From the NCBI GenBank assembly GCA_030529665.1, contig JAUMWL010000003.1:16104-51444 (forward strand): a DNA stretch of 35,341 nucleotides, written 5' to 3'. The position numbers and the translations under genes were made by a program. The notes under the pieces are model-generated. The model had not been told where the DNA came from, ran no database searches, and worked only from the letters and a program-made list of their open reading frames with translations. How positions within the stretch are numbered: the first letter of the stretch is position 1; each line of letters opens with the position of its first letter. Source of the DNA: Coriobacteriales bacterium (GTDB taxonomy: Bacteria > Actinomycetota > Coriobacteriia > Coriobacteriales > Atopobiaceae). Below, one piece after another: positions 14,222 to 23,723 of this stretch.

Positions 14222-15916
14222 ATGAGCAACACACCGTGGTGGAAGAAATCCGTCATTTACCAGGTCTATCCGCGAAGCTTTGCCGACAGCAACGGCGACG
14301 GCATTGGTGACATCAAAGGCATAACGGAGCACCTTGACTACCTTGCCAAGCTTGGCATCGACGTAATCTGGCTCTCACCTGTGTACCAGTCGCCCAACGA
14401 CGACAACGGCTACGACATAAGCGACTATCGCGCGATTATGGACGAGTTCGGCACCATGGACGACTTTGACCGCATGCTGGCACGCGCACACGAACTAGGC
14501 ATCCGCATCGTAATGGACCTCGTGGCCAACCACACATCCGACGAACACGCGTGGTTTGTGGAGAGCCGCAAGAGTCGTACAGGCGAGTACCGCGACTTCT
14601 ACTGGTGGCGCGACGGCTCGGTGGCCCCAGACGGCACGCGCCTTCCGCCCAACAACTGGCGCTCGGTCTTCTCGGGTTCGGCCTGGAAGTATGACGAGGC
14701 CACCGACCAGTGGTACCTGCACCTCTTTAGCACAAAGCAACCCGACCTCAACTGGGAGAACCCCCGCGTGCGCAGCGAAATCTACGACATGATGCGCTGG
14801 TGGTGCAACAAGGGCGTTGACGGCTGGCGCATGGATGTGATCAGCCTCATAAGCAAGAACGTTGCGCTGCCCAATGGCGAGCTGGGGCCCGACGGCTATG
14901 GCGACTTTGGCCCATACGTGGTAAACGGCCCGCGCGTTCACGAGTTCCTGCGCGAGATGAACCGCGAGGTGCTGAGCCACTACGACCTCCTTACCGTGGG
15001 AGAGGCCAGCGGCGCTACCATAGAGGAGGCCAAGCGCTATGCGGCGGCAGACGGCTCCGAGCTCTCTATGGTGTTCCAGTTTGAGCACGTGGACGCATGG
15101 CTCAACGAGCCCGCACCGCTCGTGGACAAGTGGGGCGTCGGTCGCGCATCAATGCCACGCCTGCGCGCAATCCTCAACAAATGGCAGGTGGAGCTTGCGG
15201 GCCAGGCATGGAACAGCCTGTATTGGAACAACCACGACCAACCGCGCTGCGTGAGCCGCTTTGGCGACGAGCGCCCCGAGTGGCGCGTGCTCAGCGCAAA
15301 GATGCTTGCCACCTGCCTGCACATGATGCAGGGCACACCCTACATCTACCAAGGAGAAGAGCTTGGCATGACCAACAAGCACTTTACGAGCCTTGAGGAA
15401 TGCCGCGACGTTGAGGAGATAAACATCTGGCATCAGGCGGTGGACGAGTTGCACCAGCTCACACCCGAGCAGATGCTCGATTGCTTTGACCACGTGGCAC
15501 GCGACAACGCGCGCACGCCCATGCAGTGGGACGACATGGCAAACGCGGGCTTTTGTCCTGATGGCGTGGAGCCGTGGATTGACGTGAATCCCAACTACCA
15601 GACTATCAACGCCGCAGCGGCGCTGGCCGATCCCGATTCGATCTTTTATTATTACCAGCGCCTCATCGACCTACGCCATAACTTGGACATAATCACCGAT
15701 GGCGTATTTAGACCGCTTTTGGAGGAAAGTGAAGCCATTTGGGCGTATGAGCGCGCGGACGGCGAGCACGTGCTTACGGTGGGCTGCAACTGGACGGACG
15801 TGGAGCAGCCGTGCGACCTTTGGGACTCAAACGCAGGCGAGGCCCTGATCTGCAACTACGCGCAGCACAAGCCGGGCGTGTTGCAACCCTATGAGGCATA
15901 CGTGACCTTGCGATAG
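14222..15916 (+). CDS. GH13 alpha-glucosidase (oligo-1,6-glucosidase type)
   Basis: A 564-residue intracellular GH13 subfamily 31-like enzyme. It starts WWKKSVIYQVYPRSFADSNG. Conserved regions are DLVANHTSDEHAWF (region I), GWRMDVIS with the nucleophile Asp (II), LTVGEAS with the acid Glu (III) and NNHDQPR with the transition-state Asp (IV). ARDNARTPMQWDD is a family signature of oligo-1,6-glucosidases, sucrose isomerases and trehalose-6-phosphate hydrolases. It most likely hydrolyses isomaltose-like or short alpha-glucosides. No signal peptide is present. ATG 14222 is preceded by AAGGAGC, which can be paired by the leader hairpin. No sugar transporter or kinase adjoins, so it stands as a single gene. 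Confidence 0.92.
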   Translation: MSNTPWWKKSVIYQVYPRSFADSNGDGIGDIKGITEHLDYLAKLGIDVIWLSPVYQSPNDDNGYDISDYRAIMDEFGTMDDFDRMLARAHELGIRIVMDLVANHTSDEHAWFVESRKSRTGEYRDFYWWRDGSVAPDGTRLPPNNWRSVFSGSAWKYDEATDQWYLHLFSTKQPDLNWENPRVRSEIYDMMRWWCNKGVDGWRMDVISLISKNVALPNGELGPDGYGDFGPYVVNGPRVHEFLREMNREVLSHYDLLTVGEASGATIEEAKRYAAADGSELSMVFQFEHVDAWLNEPAPLVDKWGVGRASMPRLRAILNKWQVELAGQAWNSLYWNNHDQPRCVSRFGDERPEWRVLSAKMLATCLHMMQGTPYIYQGEELGMTNKHFTSLEECRDVEEINIWHQAVDELHQLTPEQMLDCFDHVARDNARTPMQWDDMANAGFCPDGVEPWIDVNPNYQTINAAAALADPDSIFYYYQRLIDLRHNLDIITDGVFRPLLEESEAIWAYERADGEHVLTVGCNWTDVEQPCDLWDSNAGEALICNYAQHKPGVLQPYEAYVTLR

Positions 15917-15926
15917 TCGCACGTTT

Positions 15927-15983
15927 GGAAACAGGGAGTATGGCGCCAAGCTCAACGCAGCTACTTTGCTATACTCCTGTTCC
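15927..15983. promoter_or_regulatory. inverted repeat overlapping an extended -10 promoter
   Basis: GGAAACAGGGAGTATGGC (15927-15944) pairs with 15968-15983, allowing two one-base bulges and one mismatch. The right arm contains TGCTATACT (15967-15975), a good extended -10 for the next gene. It may be an operator, the alpha-glucosidase terminator, or both. Confidence 0.45.
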
Positions 15984-16009
15984 AAGTGGCGACCATGCGG
16001 GAGGCGCAC

Positions 16010-17233
16010 ATGGCAAACATCTACGACTACCTGGAGTGGCGCGGGGACGTAACCTTTGACATGCGCCCATTCAACGATGTGGACAACCTCGTCCTGTCCA
16101 TCCTTGTGTACCTGGACTTCAGCGGAGTCGTACCTAGCGAGGACCAAGGCGGTTCGGTCTCGCTTGGCGACGCATGCAAGAGCCTGCTGCAAAAGGGCGG
16201 GGGCGACGTGGCTCCCTTTGTTCGTTCGGTTACGGGAATGGACACGCAGCTCGTGCGTCTGGCGGCGGAGTCGCAGCGCTTTGGCGACGTGCGCCTAAGC
16301 GCCTATGCCGACATCGTGGACCCAGCCCGCGCACTTCAGTTTGCCGCCATTCAGTATGACCTCCCCCATGCGGGCACATACGTGGCGTTTCGCGGAACCG
16401 ACTCCACGCTGGTGGGCTGGCGAGAGAACCTTATGATCAGCTTTCGCATTACCGCCGCGCAGGAAGAGGCCGCCCGCTATTTGGAGCGAGCCATCATTCG
16501 TGCGGACGCGCCGGAACACGAGGCCAGCATAATGGTGGGCGGACACTCAAAGGGTGCAAACTTGGCGGAGTATGCTGCGGCAAGCTGTTCTGACCATCTG
16601 CGCCAACGCGTGACCTGCGTCTACTCCAATGACGGTCCCGGCATGGCACCTGAGGTCATGCCCCAAAGCACGCGACAGATCCTAAAAGACAAGCTCCGCC
16701 TTATAGTTCCCGTCTACAGCGTAATTGGCATGATCTTTGCACGTACGGACGAGAAGCGCATGGTGGTGGCCAGCACCGCCTCGGGTATCGATCAGCACGA
16801 CATGGCAACATGGCAGGTTAGGCGCGACGGCATGCAAGAAGTTGACGAGCTAAGCCCAGACTGCCAGCGACTCAACAAGTCCCTTGCAGCGTGGGTGGAC
16901 GGCATACCACTCGATGAGCGCGAACGCGTTACCAACGAGGTCTTTGACGCGCTTCAGGCAGGCGGCGCAAGCACCTTTAATCAGGTCGGCGCAACGCCAG
17001 AGGCCATGCAGCAAGTCGTACGTGCCCTTGGCACCACAGACGAGCGCACGCGCAAGCTGGCCATAGACCTCATCCAGCGAACGATCGACTCATCGGTCGG
17101 CGCCATGCGCAACGCCACCAAACACGCCTTCGAGGACGCGGTCGGACGGCTCTTGGGCGCGAGGCCCCAAAGGGTCGGCGTCGTCCCAACCAGGAGGGGT
17201 CGTCCCAAGATCAAGGTCTACATCGAATCGTAG
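16010..17233 (+). CDS. Mbeg1/DUF2974-like alpha/beta-hydrolase
   Basis: A 407-residue protein of the lipase-like family annotated as Mbeg1-like or DUF2974. Evidence: [37 protein letters not shown] at the N-terminus, typical of the family; [18 protein letters not shown] as in class 3 lipases; and [14 protein letters not shown] with the nucleophile Ser in GxSxG. A candidate acid and His follow in the HDMATWQVR region. The C-terminal part is helical and ends basic ([11 protein letters not shown]). The function in bacteria is unknown; a lipid or ester substrate is inferred from the fold. ATG 16010 follows GGGAGGCGCAC. Confidence 0.8.
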   Translation: MANIYDYLEWRGDVTFDMRPFNDVDNLVLSILVYLDFSGVVPSEDQGGSVSLGDACKSLLQKGGGDVAPFVRSVTGMDTQLVRLAAESQRFGDVRLSAYADIVDPARALQFAAIQYDLPHAGTYVAFRGTDSTLVGWRENLMISFRITAAQEEAARYLERAIIRADAPEHEASIMVGGHSKGANLAEYAAASCSDHLRQRVTCVYSNDGPGMAPEVMPQSTRQILKDKLRLIVPVYSVIGMIFARTDEKRMVVASTASGIDQHDMATWQVRRDGMQEVDELSPDCQRLNKSLAAWVDGIPLDERERVTNEVFDALQAGGASTFNQVGATPEAMQQVVRALGTTDERTRKLAIDLIQRTIDSSVGAMRNATKHAFEDAVGRLLGARPQRVGVVPTRRGRPKIKVYIES

Positions 17234-17258
17234 GCACGCCAATTTCCAGACGTTCTTG

Positions 17259-17264
17259 TACAAT
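17259..17264 (+). promoter_or_regulatory. -10 element upstream of the PFL gene
   Basis: TACAAT lies 33 bases before the start codon; no convincing -35 hexamer is seen at the right distance. Confidence 0.35.
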
Positions 17265-17297
17265 GATCCGGTCATACCGCGCGAAAGGAGACGGGCC

Positions 17298-18662
17298 ATG
17301 GCCATCACCCCCGAGGAGGTTGCCGAGACACGCTGCATGGTGACCGAGCAGAACCTTGACCTCCGCACCATCACCATGGGAGTCTCGCTCTTTGGCTGTG
17401 CCGACGAGAGCATGGAGCGCATGTGCACCAAGGTCTACGACCGCATAACCACTGCGGCACAGCGCCTCGTGCCTGTTGCCGAGGACCTGGAGCGCGAATA
17501 CGGCATCCCCATTGCAAACAAGCGTGTCTCGGTAACGCCCATCTCGCACATTGCCGCAGCATGCCCCGACCAAGACCTCTCCCCCATAGCACACGCCATG
17601 AACCGTGCGGCCGAGGAGCTTGGCATCGACTTTATGGGCGGCTTCTCGGCCCTCGTGCAAAAGGGCATGGGCTCTGCCGACAAGCGCCTCATAGACTCCA
17701 TACCGGCCGCCCTCGCCACCACCGAGCGCGTGTGCTCCAGCGTAAACGTGGCCAGCGTTCGTGCGGGAATAAACATGGACGCCGTCCTGCTTATGGCCCA
17801 CAAGATCCGTGAGGCCGCCCAACTCACCACCAACATAGACTGCTACGGGGCTGCCAAGCTCGTGGTCTTTAGCAATATGGTGGAGGACTCTCCCTTTATG
17901 GCCGGTGCGATCCACGGATCCGGCGAGAGCGACACGGTAATAAACGTTGGCGTGTCGGGTCCTGGCGTAATGGCAGCCGCCCTGCAGGAGCTTCCCGCCA
18001 CCGCAGACCTCATGGAGGTAGCGGAGCGCATAAAGCGCACCGCCTTTAAGATCACCCGCGCGGGCGAGCTCATGAGCCGCGAGGCCGCACGACGCCTCGG
18101 CGCGCAAAAGGGCATCGTAGACCTGAGCCTTGCCCCCACCCCAGCGGCAGGCGACTCCGTGGCACGTATCCTAGAGATAATTGGCGTGGGCGAATGCGGA
18201 GGTCCCGGCACCACCTGTGCCCTGGCCCTTCTTAACGACGCGGTAAAGAAGGGCGGCGTGATGGCGAGCTCGAGCGTCGGCGGCCTTTCGGGCGCCTTTA
18301 TTCCCGTAAGCGAGGATGCCGGCATGATTCGCGCAGCCCAAGACGGGGCCTTGTCGCTCGAGAAGCTCGAGGCCATGACCTGCGTGTGCTCGGTGGGCCT
18401 CGACATGATTGCAATCCCCGGCGACACGAGCGCAGAGACGATCGCCGGCATAATTGCGGACGAGATGGCCATAGGCGTGATAAACGGCAAGACGACCGCC
18501 GTGCGCCTCATTCCCGCCATCGGTCATGTTGAGGGAGACCTGTTGGAGTTTGGCGGCTTGTTTGGCTCGGCGCCCGTCATGCCGGTAAACCAGTTTGCGG
18601 GCACGGTGTTTGCCCATCGTGGCGGGCGCTTTCCCGCCCCGCTCAACTCGCTGCGCAACTAA
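17298..18662 (+). CDS. PFL family protein (UPF0210/DUF711)
   Basis: A 454-residue protein matching the UPF0210 family along its whole length. It starts with [24 protein letters not shown], has [34 protein letters not shown] and GPGVMAAAL in the middle, and ends [14 protein letters not shown]. The family is related in fold to pyruvate formate-lyase-like proteins, but its biochemical role is not established. In many genomes it sits next to a small ACT-domain protein; that partner is absent here. AAAGGAG precedes ATG 17298. A perfect-looking copy of the dispersed palindrome follows the stop. Confidence 0.9.
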   Translation: MAITPEEVAETRCMVTEQNLDLRTITMGVSLFGCADESMERMCTKVYDRITTAAQRLVPVAEDLEREYGIPIANKRVSVTPISHIAAACPDQDLSPIAHAMNRAAEELGIDFMGGFSALVQKGMGSADKRLIDSIPAALATTERVCSSVNVASVRAGINMDAVLLMAHKIREAAQLTTNIDCYGAAKLVVFSNMVEDSPFMAGAIHGSGESDTVINVGVSGPGVMAAALQELPATADLMEVAERIKRTAFKITRAGELMSREAARRLGAQKGIVDLSLAPTPAAGDSVARILEIIGVGECGGPGTTCALALLNDAVKKGGVMASSSVGGLSGAFIPVSEDAGMIRAAQDGALSLEKLEAMTCVCSVGLDMIAIPGDTSAETIAGIIADEMAIGVINGKTTAVRLIPAIGHVEGDLLEFGGLFGSAPVMPVNQFAGTVFAHRGGRFPAPLNSLRN

Positions 18663-18674
18663 CGACGCCTCCTG

Positions 18675-18707
18675 GTGGCACACCGTTTCCGGGAAATGGT
18701 GTGCCAC
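18675..18707. repeat. dispersed palindrome, copy E (best copy)
   Basis: GTGGCACACCGTTTCC (18675-18690) is followed directly by GGGAAATGGTGTGCCAC. The two halves are complementary except for one G/T position, with almost no loop. It lies between the convergent PFL and murB genes. Confidence 0.8.
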
Positions 18708-18713
18708 GCGGGG

Positions 18714-19571
18714 CTACCAGCCAATAAAGCGGACCTCGGGCTCCAGGCGCACGCCAAACTGGCGCTCCACCTCATCCTGCACGTGCACGATAACCGCGCG
18801 CACGTCTGCGGCCGTCGCCCCGCCAAGGTTTACCACAAACCCGGCATGCTTGGTGGATACGCAGGCGTTGCCTACCCTGTATCCCTTTAAGCCCGCATCC
18901 ATAATGAGCTTGCCCGCAAAGTAGCCCTCGGGCCGCTTAAAGGTTGACCCCGCGCTGCCGTACTCAAGAGGCTGCTTCTCCTCGCGCCTTTGGGTGAGGT
19001 CGTCCATCTTTTGTTGAATGGCCTCCCGACTCCCTGGGCAAAGCTCTATGCAGGCACGCAGCACAAGCAAGCCCTCCGAGCGAATACGGCTCGCCCGGTA
19101 TCCCAGCGCCAGCTCATCCACGCCCAGCGTCATCGTCTCTCCCTGAGGAGTAAGCACCTCAACCCAGCGCAGAACGTCGGCCATGCAGCCGTCGTATGCC
19201 CCGGCGTTCATAAAGCAGGCGCCGCCCATGCTGCCCGGAATGCCACAGGCAAACTCGAAGCCCGTTAGGCCATTCTCGCAGGCAGCTGCGGCAACGTCTG
19301 CAAGCGCTGCCCCCGCCTCGCACACCAAAGACGTCCCGTCAACCTCAATGCTGCAAAGGTCCTCCATCGATATAACCACACCGCGGCAACCATCGTCGGA
19401 GACCAAGAGGTCCGACCCCTTCCCCAACACGAAGTACGGCACGTCGAGCTTTCTGCAAGCCAGTACCGCGTCCGCCGCCTCGCGTGCGTTGCGGGGTATC
19501 ACAAACACATCCGCAGGACCGCCCACGCCAAAGGTCGTATGGGCGCTCATGGGTTCGTCAAACAGTATCAT
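18714..19571 (-). CDS. murB: UDP-N-acetylenolpyruvoylglucosamine reductase
   Basis: A 285-residue MurB, which reduces UDP-GlcNAc-enolpyruvate to UDP-MurNAc for peptidoglycan, using FAD and NADPH. Visible motifs are HTTFGVGGPADVFV and LGKGSDLLVSDDG for FAD, GIPGSMGGACFMNAGAYDG, ALGYRASRI, YGSAGSTFKRP with the catalytic Ser, and PEVRFIGW with the C-terminal Glu. The N-terminus before the FAD motif is short, but AAGGAGG directly before ATG 19571 supports this start. It follows the RpiR regulator by 37 bases on the same strand. No other mur gene is nearby. Confidence 0.95.
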   Translation of the reverse strand: MILFDEPMSAHTTFGVGGPADVFVIPRNAREAADAVLACRKLDVPYFVLGKGSDLLVSDDGCRGVVISMEDLCSIEVDGTSLVCEAGAALADVAAAACENGLTGFEFACGIPGSMGGACFMNAGAYDGCMADVLRWVEVLTPQGETMTLGVDELALGYRASRIRSEGLLVLRACIELCPGSREAIQQKMDDLTQRREEKQPLEYGSAGSTFKRPEGYFAGKLIMDAGLKGYRVGNACVSTKHAGFVVNLGGATAADVRAVIVHVQDEVERQFGVRLEPEVRFIGW

Positions 19572-19608
19572 CCGTTCCTCCTTAGTACGAGGCCATAGGC
19601 ATGGTCCG

Positions 19609-20514
19609 TCAGTACGGCAACACGTCAACCACGCGCTGGTTATGCAATCGCTCGTAGGCAATAATGGTGCGAAGCTTTGCCATCTCGTTACGGTCGTAGT
19701 TCGTCAAAAAGACTGCCGAGAAGAGCGCGTCGAGCATAAACGATATGCATTGCTCGCTGTAGTAGCCAGAGATCTTACTATAGTAGTGCTCGCGTGGCCT
19801 AAAGCCCAAAACGCAGTCGCATTGCTCATGCAACCAATTGGCACCGCTGTTGGTGATCGCAACGACCGCCACGTTGGCGCTCTTCAACACCGACAGGAGC
19901 CTCACGGGATCGCGTTGCATGCCATTGCCCGAGTAAGAGACAATGATGGCGCAGTCTTGCTCGCACAGGTCCTCTACGGTAGCCCGCCACTCATCCCGCG
20001 GGGGCACGCTGCAGGCGATTCCTATCTGATCGAGCTTATACGCAAAGAGCTCGCCATAGAAGCAATTGGGCTCGTCGCCAAGAAACACGAGCTTGCGTGC
20101 CTGAAGCACCCGGCTCGCCGCCACGGAAAGCGTGAACTCGTCAACTTGGGCTTGCGCCTCGGCAATGGCTTGTTGCTCGAGCAGCGACACGCTCCTTACC
20201 ACATCGTCGAGCGAGTCATCGGGACCAAAGGGATGATTGGGGTCTACGCACTGGTCCGAGTTTCTGCGTTCCTCTCTCTGACGCATCGCCGTCACAAACG
20301 CGAGCCTAAAGTCTCGCCAACCCGAGTAGCCCATGGCTTTGGCAAAGCGCACCAGCGAGGGCTTTGAGGTAAACGTGAGGTCGGCCACCTCTGCCATGGT
20401 GAGGTTTGCCAAGCCGCTTCCTTCCCGCATAAGAAGGTCGGCAACCGACTTGCGCGACCCAGGAGGCTCAAGTGTGGCCTGCTGCACACGTTCGAGCAGA
20501 GGATTCGTCGTCAT
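19609..20514 (-). CDS. RpiR-family regulator (HTH + SIS domain)
   Basis: A 301-residue regulator. Residues 1-80 hold the RpiR-type helix-turn-helix (MAEVADLTFTSKPSLVRFAKAMGYSGWRDFRLAF). Residues about 130-260 are a SIS sugar-phosphate-binding domain (RKLVFLGDEPNCFYGELFAYKLDQIG, IIVSYSGNGMQ, AITNSG). It would sense a phosphosugar. ATG 20514 follows GGGGAGGC, and TACAAT on this strand (20558-20563) is a likely -10. murB is immediately downstream on the same strand, so the two may be cotranscribed, which would tie an amino-sugar signal to wall synthesis (inference). Confidence 0.9.
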   Translation of the reverse strand: MTTNPLLERVQQATLEPPGSRKSVADLLMREGSGLANLTMAEVADLTFTSKPSLVRFAKAMGYSGWRDFRLAFVTAMRQREERRNSDQCVDPNHPFGPDDSLDDVVRSVSLLEQQAIAEAQAQVDEFTLSVAASRVLQARKLVFLGDEPNCFYGELFAYKLDQIGIACSVPPRDEWRATVEDLCEQDCAIIVSYSGNGMQRDPVRLLSVLKSANVAVVAITNSGANWLHEQCDCVLGFRPREHYYSKISGYYSEQCISFMLDALFSAVFLTNYDRNEMAKLRTIIAYERLHNQRVVDVLPY

Positions 20515-20615
20515 ATATGCCTCCCCACGCAACCGTTGTCCCATTTTCCTCACGACGATTGTAGCGCACGAGAAGGCAATTGGGCATGCTTGATTAGACC
20601 CATCTGAGGGCAACG

Positions 20616-22988
20616 TTACCAATGACGCTCACCCAAGATGAAGCTCAACAGCCCATTGAGAGGCTGAGGCTTGGAGAACAGGTATCCTTGCAAGAGGTCA
20701 CATCCAAAGCCCCTCAATATGGCGCTCTGCTCCACGGTCTCCACGCCCTCCACCAGCGTAGACATTCCCAGCTGCTTGCACATTGCAATTATGTTGGCAA
20801 CGATGATTGCGTTGCGACCCTCTGGAGCAAAGTTGCGCATAAAGCGCATGTCGATCTTTACCAGGTCGAAATCGAGCTCCTCCAACAGGTTGAGAGTGGA
20901 GTACTCGCTTCCAAAGTCGTCCATCCACACCTCAAACCCCGCGGCCTTAAAGCGCTCCGTCTCGTTTCTTAGGAACTCCTGATTGTTTACAAAGGCGCTT
21001 TCGGTAACCTCCAGATGAATGAGGCGATGCTCGCATCCAGCCTTGTCCACCAGGGCCGTTATCTCCCTTACCATGTCGCACCTATAGAAGTCGGTTCGCG
21101 AAAGGTTGATGGAAACGGGAACAGGCTCGATCCCAAGCCTGCGCAGCTCATCAAAGTCGTGGAGCACCTGCCTTACCACATGAAGGCTCAGCTTGTAGGT
21201 GAGGTTCTCCTTCTCCAACGTCCCAATAAAGTGGAAGGGAGACAAGAACCCGTATTCGGGGTCATCCCAGCGCGAGAGCGCCTCGAGCTCGCACACTCTG
21301 CCCGTAGCCGAGCTCACGATGGGCTGGTAGTAGACCTTGAGCCATCCCTCGTCGAGGGCCTTGTCTAGGTTGGCAATAATGTGCTGCCTGAGCTTTTCGG
21401 CCTCGTCGAGCTCCGCGTCGTAGATTCTGTAGAGGGCGTCTTCCTTGGTGTTGTCGTGAGCGATCTTTGCCTCGTCTATGAGCGAGATTACCGAGTCGCC
21501 CAAGGTATACTCGGCAAAGCCCGCGCACACATACACCGGATGGCCCGCACAGTACACACCAAGGTCGCGCTGGACCTCCTGCAAAAACGGCTCCACCTCG
21601 TCCAGATAGCACAGCACGACGAATTGGCTCCCCGTTATGTAGGCAATGTGACGGCCCTTGAGGTTCTCTCGCAAGACGTCCGCGGTGTGTCGTATGAGCT
21701 CGTCGCCGCGTTCGTAGCCAAACTCGTCGTTGAAGCTGTGAAAGTGAACGAGGTTGAGGTATCCCACCATGGGCCGCATTTGCAGGTCGGCAACATGTTG
21801 CAGCAGCTCCTGCGAGCGGGTGATAAAGTAGGTCATGGAGGGAAGGCCCGTCAGCTGGTTTACCTCGTAGGAGCGCGCGTGCGTGGAGAGATTGGAGGCA
21901 ACGATGCCCGCACGCAGCGCCTCGTTGTCGTAGGGACCTCCCTCAACCTTGTCAACGCCCGTCTTCTTTGCCTTGTGAGTGTTGATGTCTGCGAGCCTCA
22001 CCATGTTATGGAGCTCCGCGACGTCCTTTGGCGTGCCAACCACATAACCAAAGCTGGCAGTGACGTTGGAATACATCGCTTTGGTCTTTGTGGACTTTAG
22101 TGCCTCCCTGCATGCGTCTATGCCAGCCAGACAATCCTGCAAGTCCCTGTTGGTCGCAAAGCACAAGAACTCGTCGCCCTCGTACCTGTAGGTATGCATG
22201 TTTCCAAAGGAGTTTCGCAAGGCAAAGGCAAACGACCTCATCAGCTCGTCGCTGATCTCGTGCCCGTAGAAGTCGCTCAGAAGGGTAAAGTTGTCTATGT
22301 CACCAAACGCCACAAAGAGGGGGCTCCCCACGTACCTGGAGGCGTTTGTCTCAAACGAGCGCCTGTTGCGCGTGCCGGTAAGGGTGTCGTGATTGAGGTG
22401 GTAGATCGTGCGATCCAAGCTGCGCAGCATCCTCATCCGCAGTCGCAAGACCACGCTCGTTACCGCAAGCGACGCAAGCGTGAACTCCATAACATGGACC
22501 ATGTCCGCCTCAATCGTGTATGGGTCCTTTACCAAAAAGCAAATGACCAAAAAGAGCACGACCCAGCCCAACATGATGCCCATAAGCCTCAAAGGCCGGT
22601 CCAAGACAAACACAGGGGCAACCATGAGCACCAAGAGAAAGGTGACGGCCTGATGGGTAGGGTCCCACACGGTACCGAGCAAGATGGAAATCAGAATGAG
22701 CGGGGCCTCCAAGACATAGATGGCCAAGGTCGCCCGCTTGCAGGGATTGGGCAGGACAAACCGGTCGACAAACAGAAGGGCAAGGAAGTACGCAAACATC
22801 CAGCCGCCATGACCTGCAAGTATTGGCACACCCCTAATTACAGACTGCGCCGCGACATTGGCCAGCGAGACGGGTATTCCCATAACCGCCAGGTAGCGTA
22901 TGGCAAGCCGGTTCTCTTGGTTCATCTCGTCAACGGACGACACGAACTCCCGGCCCAGCAAAAACCGCTTTGCCAGCTCTAGCACCAC
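20616..22988 (-). CDS. membrane GGDEF-GGDEF-EAL protein (c-di-GMP turnover)
   Basis: 790 residues. Residues 30-185 contain about five to six membrane helices. GGDEF domain 1 (about 200-345) has RYEGDEF at 268-274, a slight change from GGDEF that keeps GDEF and the metal-binding Asp in GDIDNF. GGDEF domain 2 (about 375-525) is degenerate, with TGSQF at 452-456. The EAL domain (about 535-780) looks intact: EALSRW (569-574), SINLSR, LEVTES, MDDFGSEYSTL, VKID and VEGVETVEQ. It probably degrades c-di-GMP, with the GGDEF parts possibly regulatory. GTG 22988 follows GAGAGGGG. It is the last gene in a run with a tyrosine phosphatase and a BY-kinase, 39 bases after the former. Confidence 0.92.
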   Translation of the reverse strand: MVLELAKRFLLGREFVSSVDEMNQENRLAIRYLAVMGIPVSLANVAAQSVIRGVPILAGHGGWMFAYFLALLFVDRFVLPNPCKRATLAIYVLEAPLILISILLGTVWDPTHQAVTFLLVLMVAPVFVLDRPLRLMGIMLGWVVLFLVICFLVKDPYTIEADMVHVMEFTLASLAVTSVVLRLRMRMLRSLDRTIYHLNHDTLTGTRNRRSFETNASRYVGSPLFVAFGDIDNFTLLSDFYGHEISDELMRSFAFALRNSFGNMHTYRYEGDEFLCFATNRDLQDCLAGIDACREALKSTKTKAMYSNVTASFGYVVGTPKDVAELHNMVRLADINTHKAKKTGVDKVEGGPYDNEALRAGIVASNLSTHARSYEVNQLTGLPSMTYFITRSQELLQHVADLQMRPMVGYLNLVHFHSFNDEFGYERGDELIRHTADVLRENLKGRHIAYITGSQFVVLCYLDEVEPFLQEVQRDLGVYCAGHPVYVCAGFAEYTLGDSVISLIDEAKIAHDNTKEDALYRIYDAELDEAEKLRQHIIANLDKALDEGWLKVYYQPIVSSATGRVCELEALSRWDDPEYGFLSPFHFIGTLEKENLTYKLSLHVVRQVLHDFDELRRLGIEPVPVSINLSRTDFYRCDMVREITALVDKAGCEHRLIHLEVTESAFVNNQEFLRNETERFKAAGFEVWMDDFGSEYSTLNLLEELDFDLVKIDMRFMRNFAPEGRNAIIVANIIAMCKQLGMSTLVEGVETVEQSAILRGFGCDLLQGYLFSKPQPLNGLLSFILGERHW

Positions 22989-23027
22989 CTGTTACCCCTC
23001 TCTCAAGCGCATGCGGACCAGTAGCCA

Positions 23028-23681
23028 CTAGTCCAAGCTGTCCGCCCACTTGGCCATGGTCTGCCGCAGATAGCCATAGTGTCCAGCATAATGGGCATCG
23101 CTCGCGATATAGGTATAAAGGCCTTCTTTGAGCATTTTTATCGCTGGACGGCGCTCTCTGCCAAAGCGCCCTCCCTTAACGAAGTCGGCAGAGGCCTGAA
23201 GCTTGCAACCCATATGGGTGAGCTCCCTCGCAAGATCCAAGTTGGACTGTATTGCCGTGTAGCGCTCTGGATGGGCAATGATCACGTCGTAACCCATTCC
23301 CTGCAACTCAAATATGGTGCGCTCGTAGTCTCCAAACCTAGAAGGGCTTGCGCCGACCGAAAGCTCCAGCAAAAACTCGTTTGTCCCGTCAAAGTGCAGT
23401 CGTTGCGCCCAGCCCAGGCCAAGTTCCATGAGTTTGTCGTAATTGACTTCGAAACCCATCTGCAAGGGAAAGCTTGCGTCAATCGCGCGCACCTCATGCT
23501 CGAATGCCCTAAACGCCTTCCACATGCCAAGGTAATCAAAATAGGGCTCTCGGCAATGAGGCGTGCACGTAATGCTTGTCACGCCCGCGCTCCTGGCAGC
23601 CGCAAACATTGCGAGGGACTCTTGCATATCTGATGCGCCGTCATCCACTCCGGGGAGTATGTGGCAATGCATGTCTCTCAT
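23028..23681 (-). CDS. CpsB/CapC-type PHP tyrosine phosphatase
   Basis: A 217-residue metal-dependent phosphatase of the PHP family, as in B. subtilis YwqE and S. pneumoniae CpsB. Metal and active-site motifs are MHCHILPGVDDGA (4-16), ITCTPHCREP, ELSVGASP, IIAHPERY and ASDAHYAGHYGY. It removes phosphate from the tyrosine cluster of the BY-kinase, whose gene ends 42 bases upstream. AGAGGT precedes ATG 23681. No capsule polymerase, flippase or glycosyltransferase gene is in view, so the pair may act on other proteins or control a distant locus. Confidence 0.93.
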   Translation of the reverse strand: MRDMHCHILPGVDDGASDMQESLAMFAAARSAGVTSITCTPHCREPYFDYLGMWKAFRAFEHEVRAIDASFPLQMGFEVNYDKLMELGLGWAQRLHFDGTNEFLLELSVGASPSRFGDYERTIFELQGMGYDVIIAHPERYTAIQSNLDLARELTHMGCKLQASADFVKGGRFGRERRPAIKMLKEGLYTYIASDAHYAGHYGYLRQTMAKWADSLD

Positions 23682-23723
23682 GGCTTACCTCTTTACCGCG
23701 CGGACCACGCTCTTTGCCCCAGC

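Noticed and set aside
17211-18107. Open frame antisense to the PFL gene (298 codons)
   Set aside because: The PFL frame matches its family along the full length; the antisense frame shows no domain.
19183-20367. Long open frame on the plus strand (394 codons)
   Set aside because: Antisense to murB and the RpiR gene, both well supported; a product of high GC.
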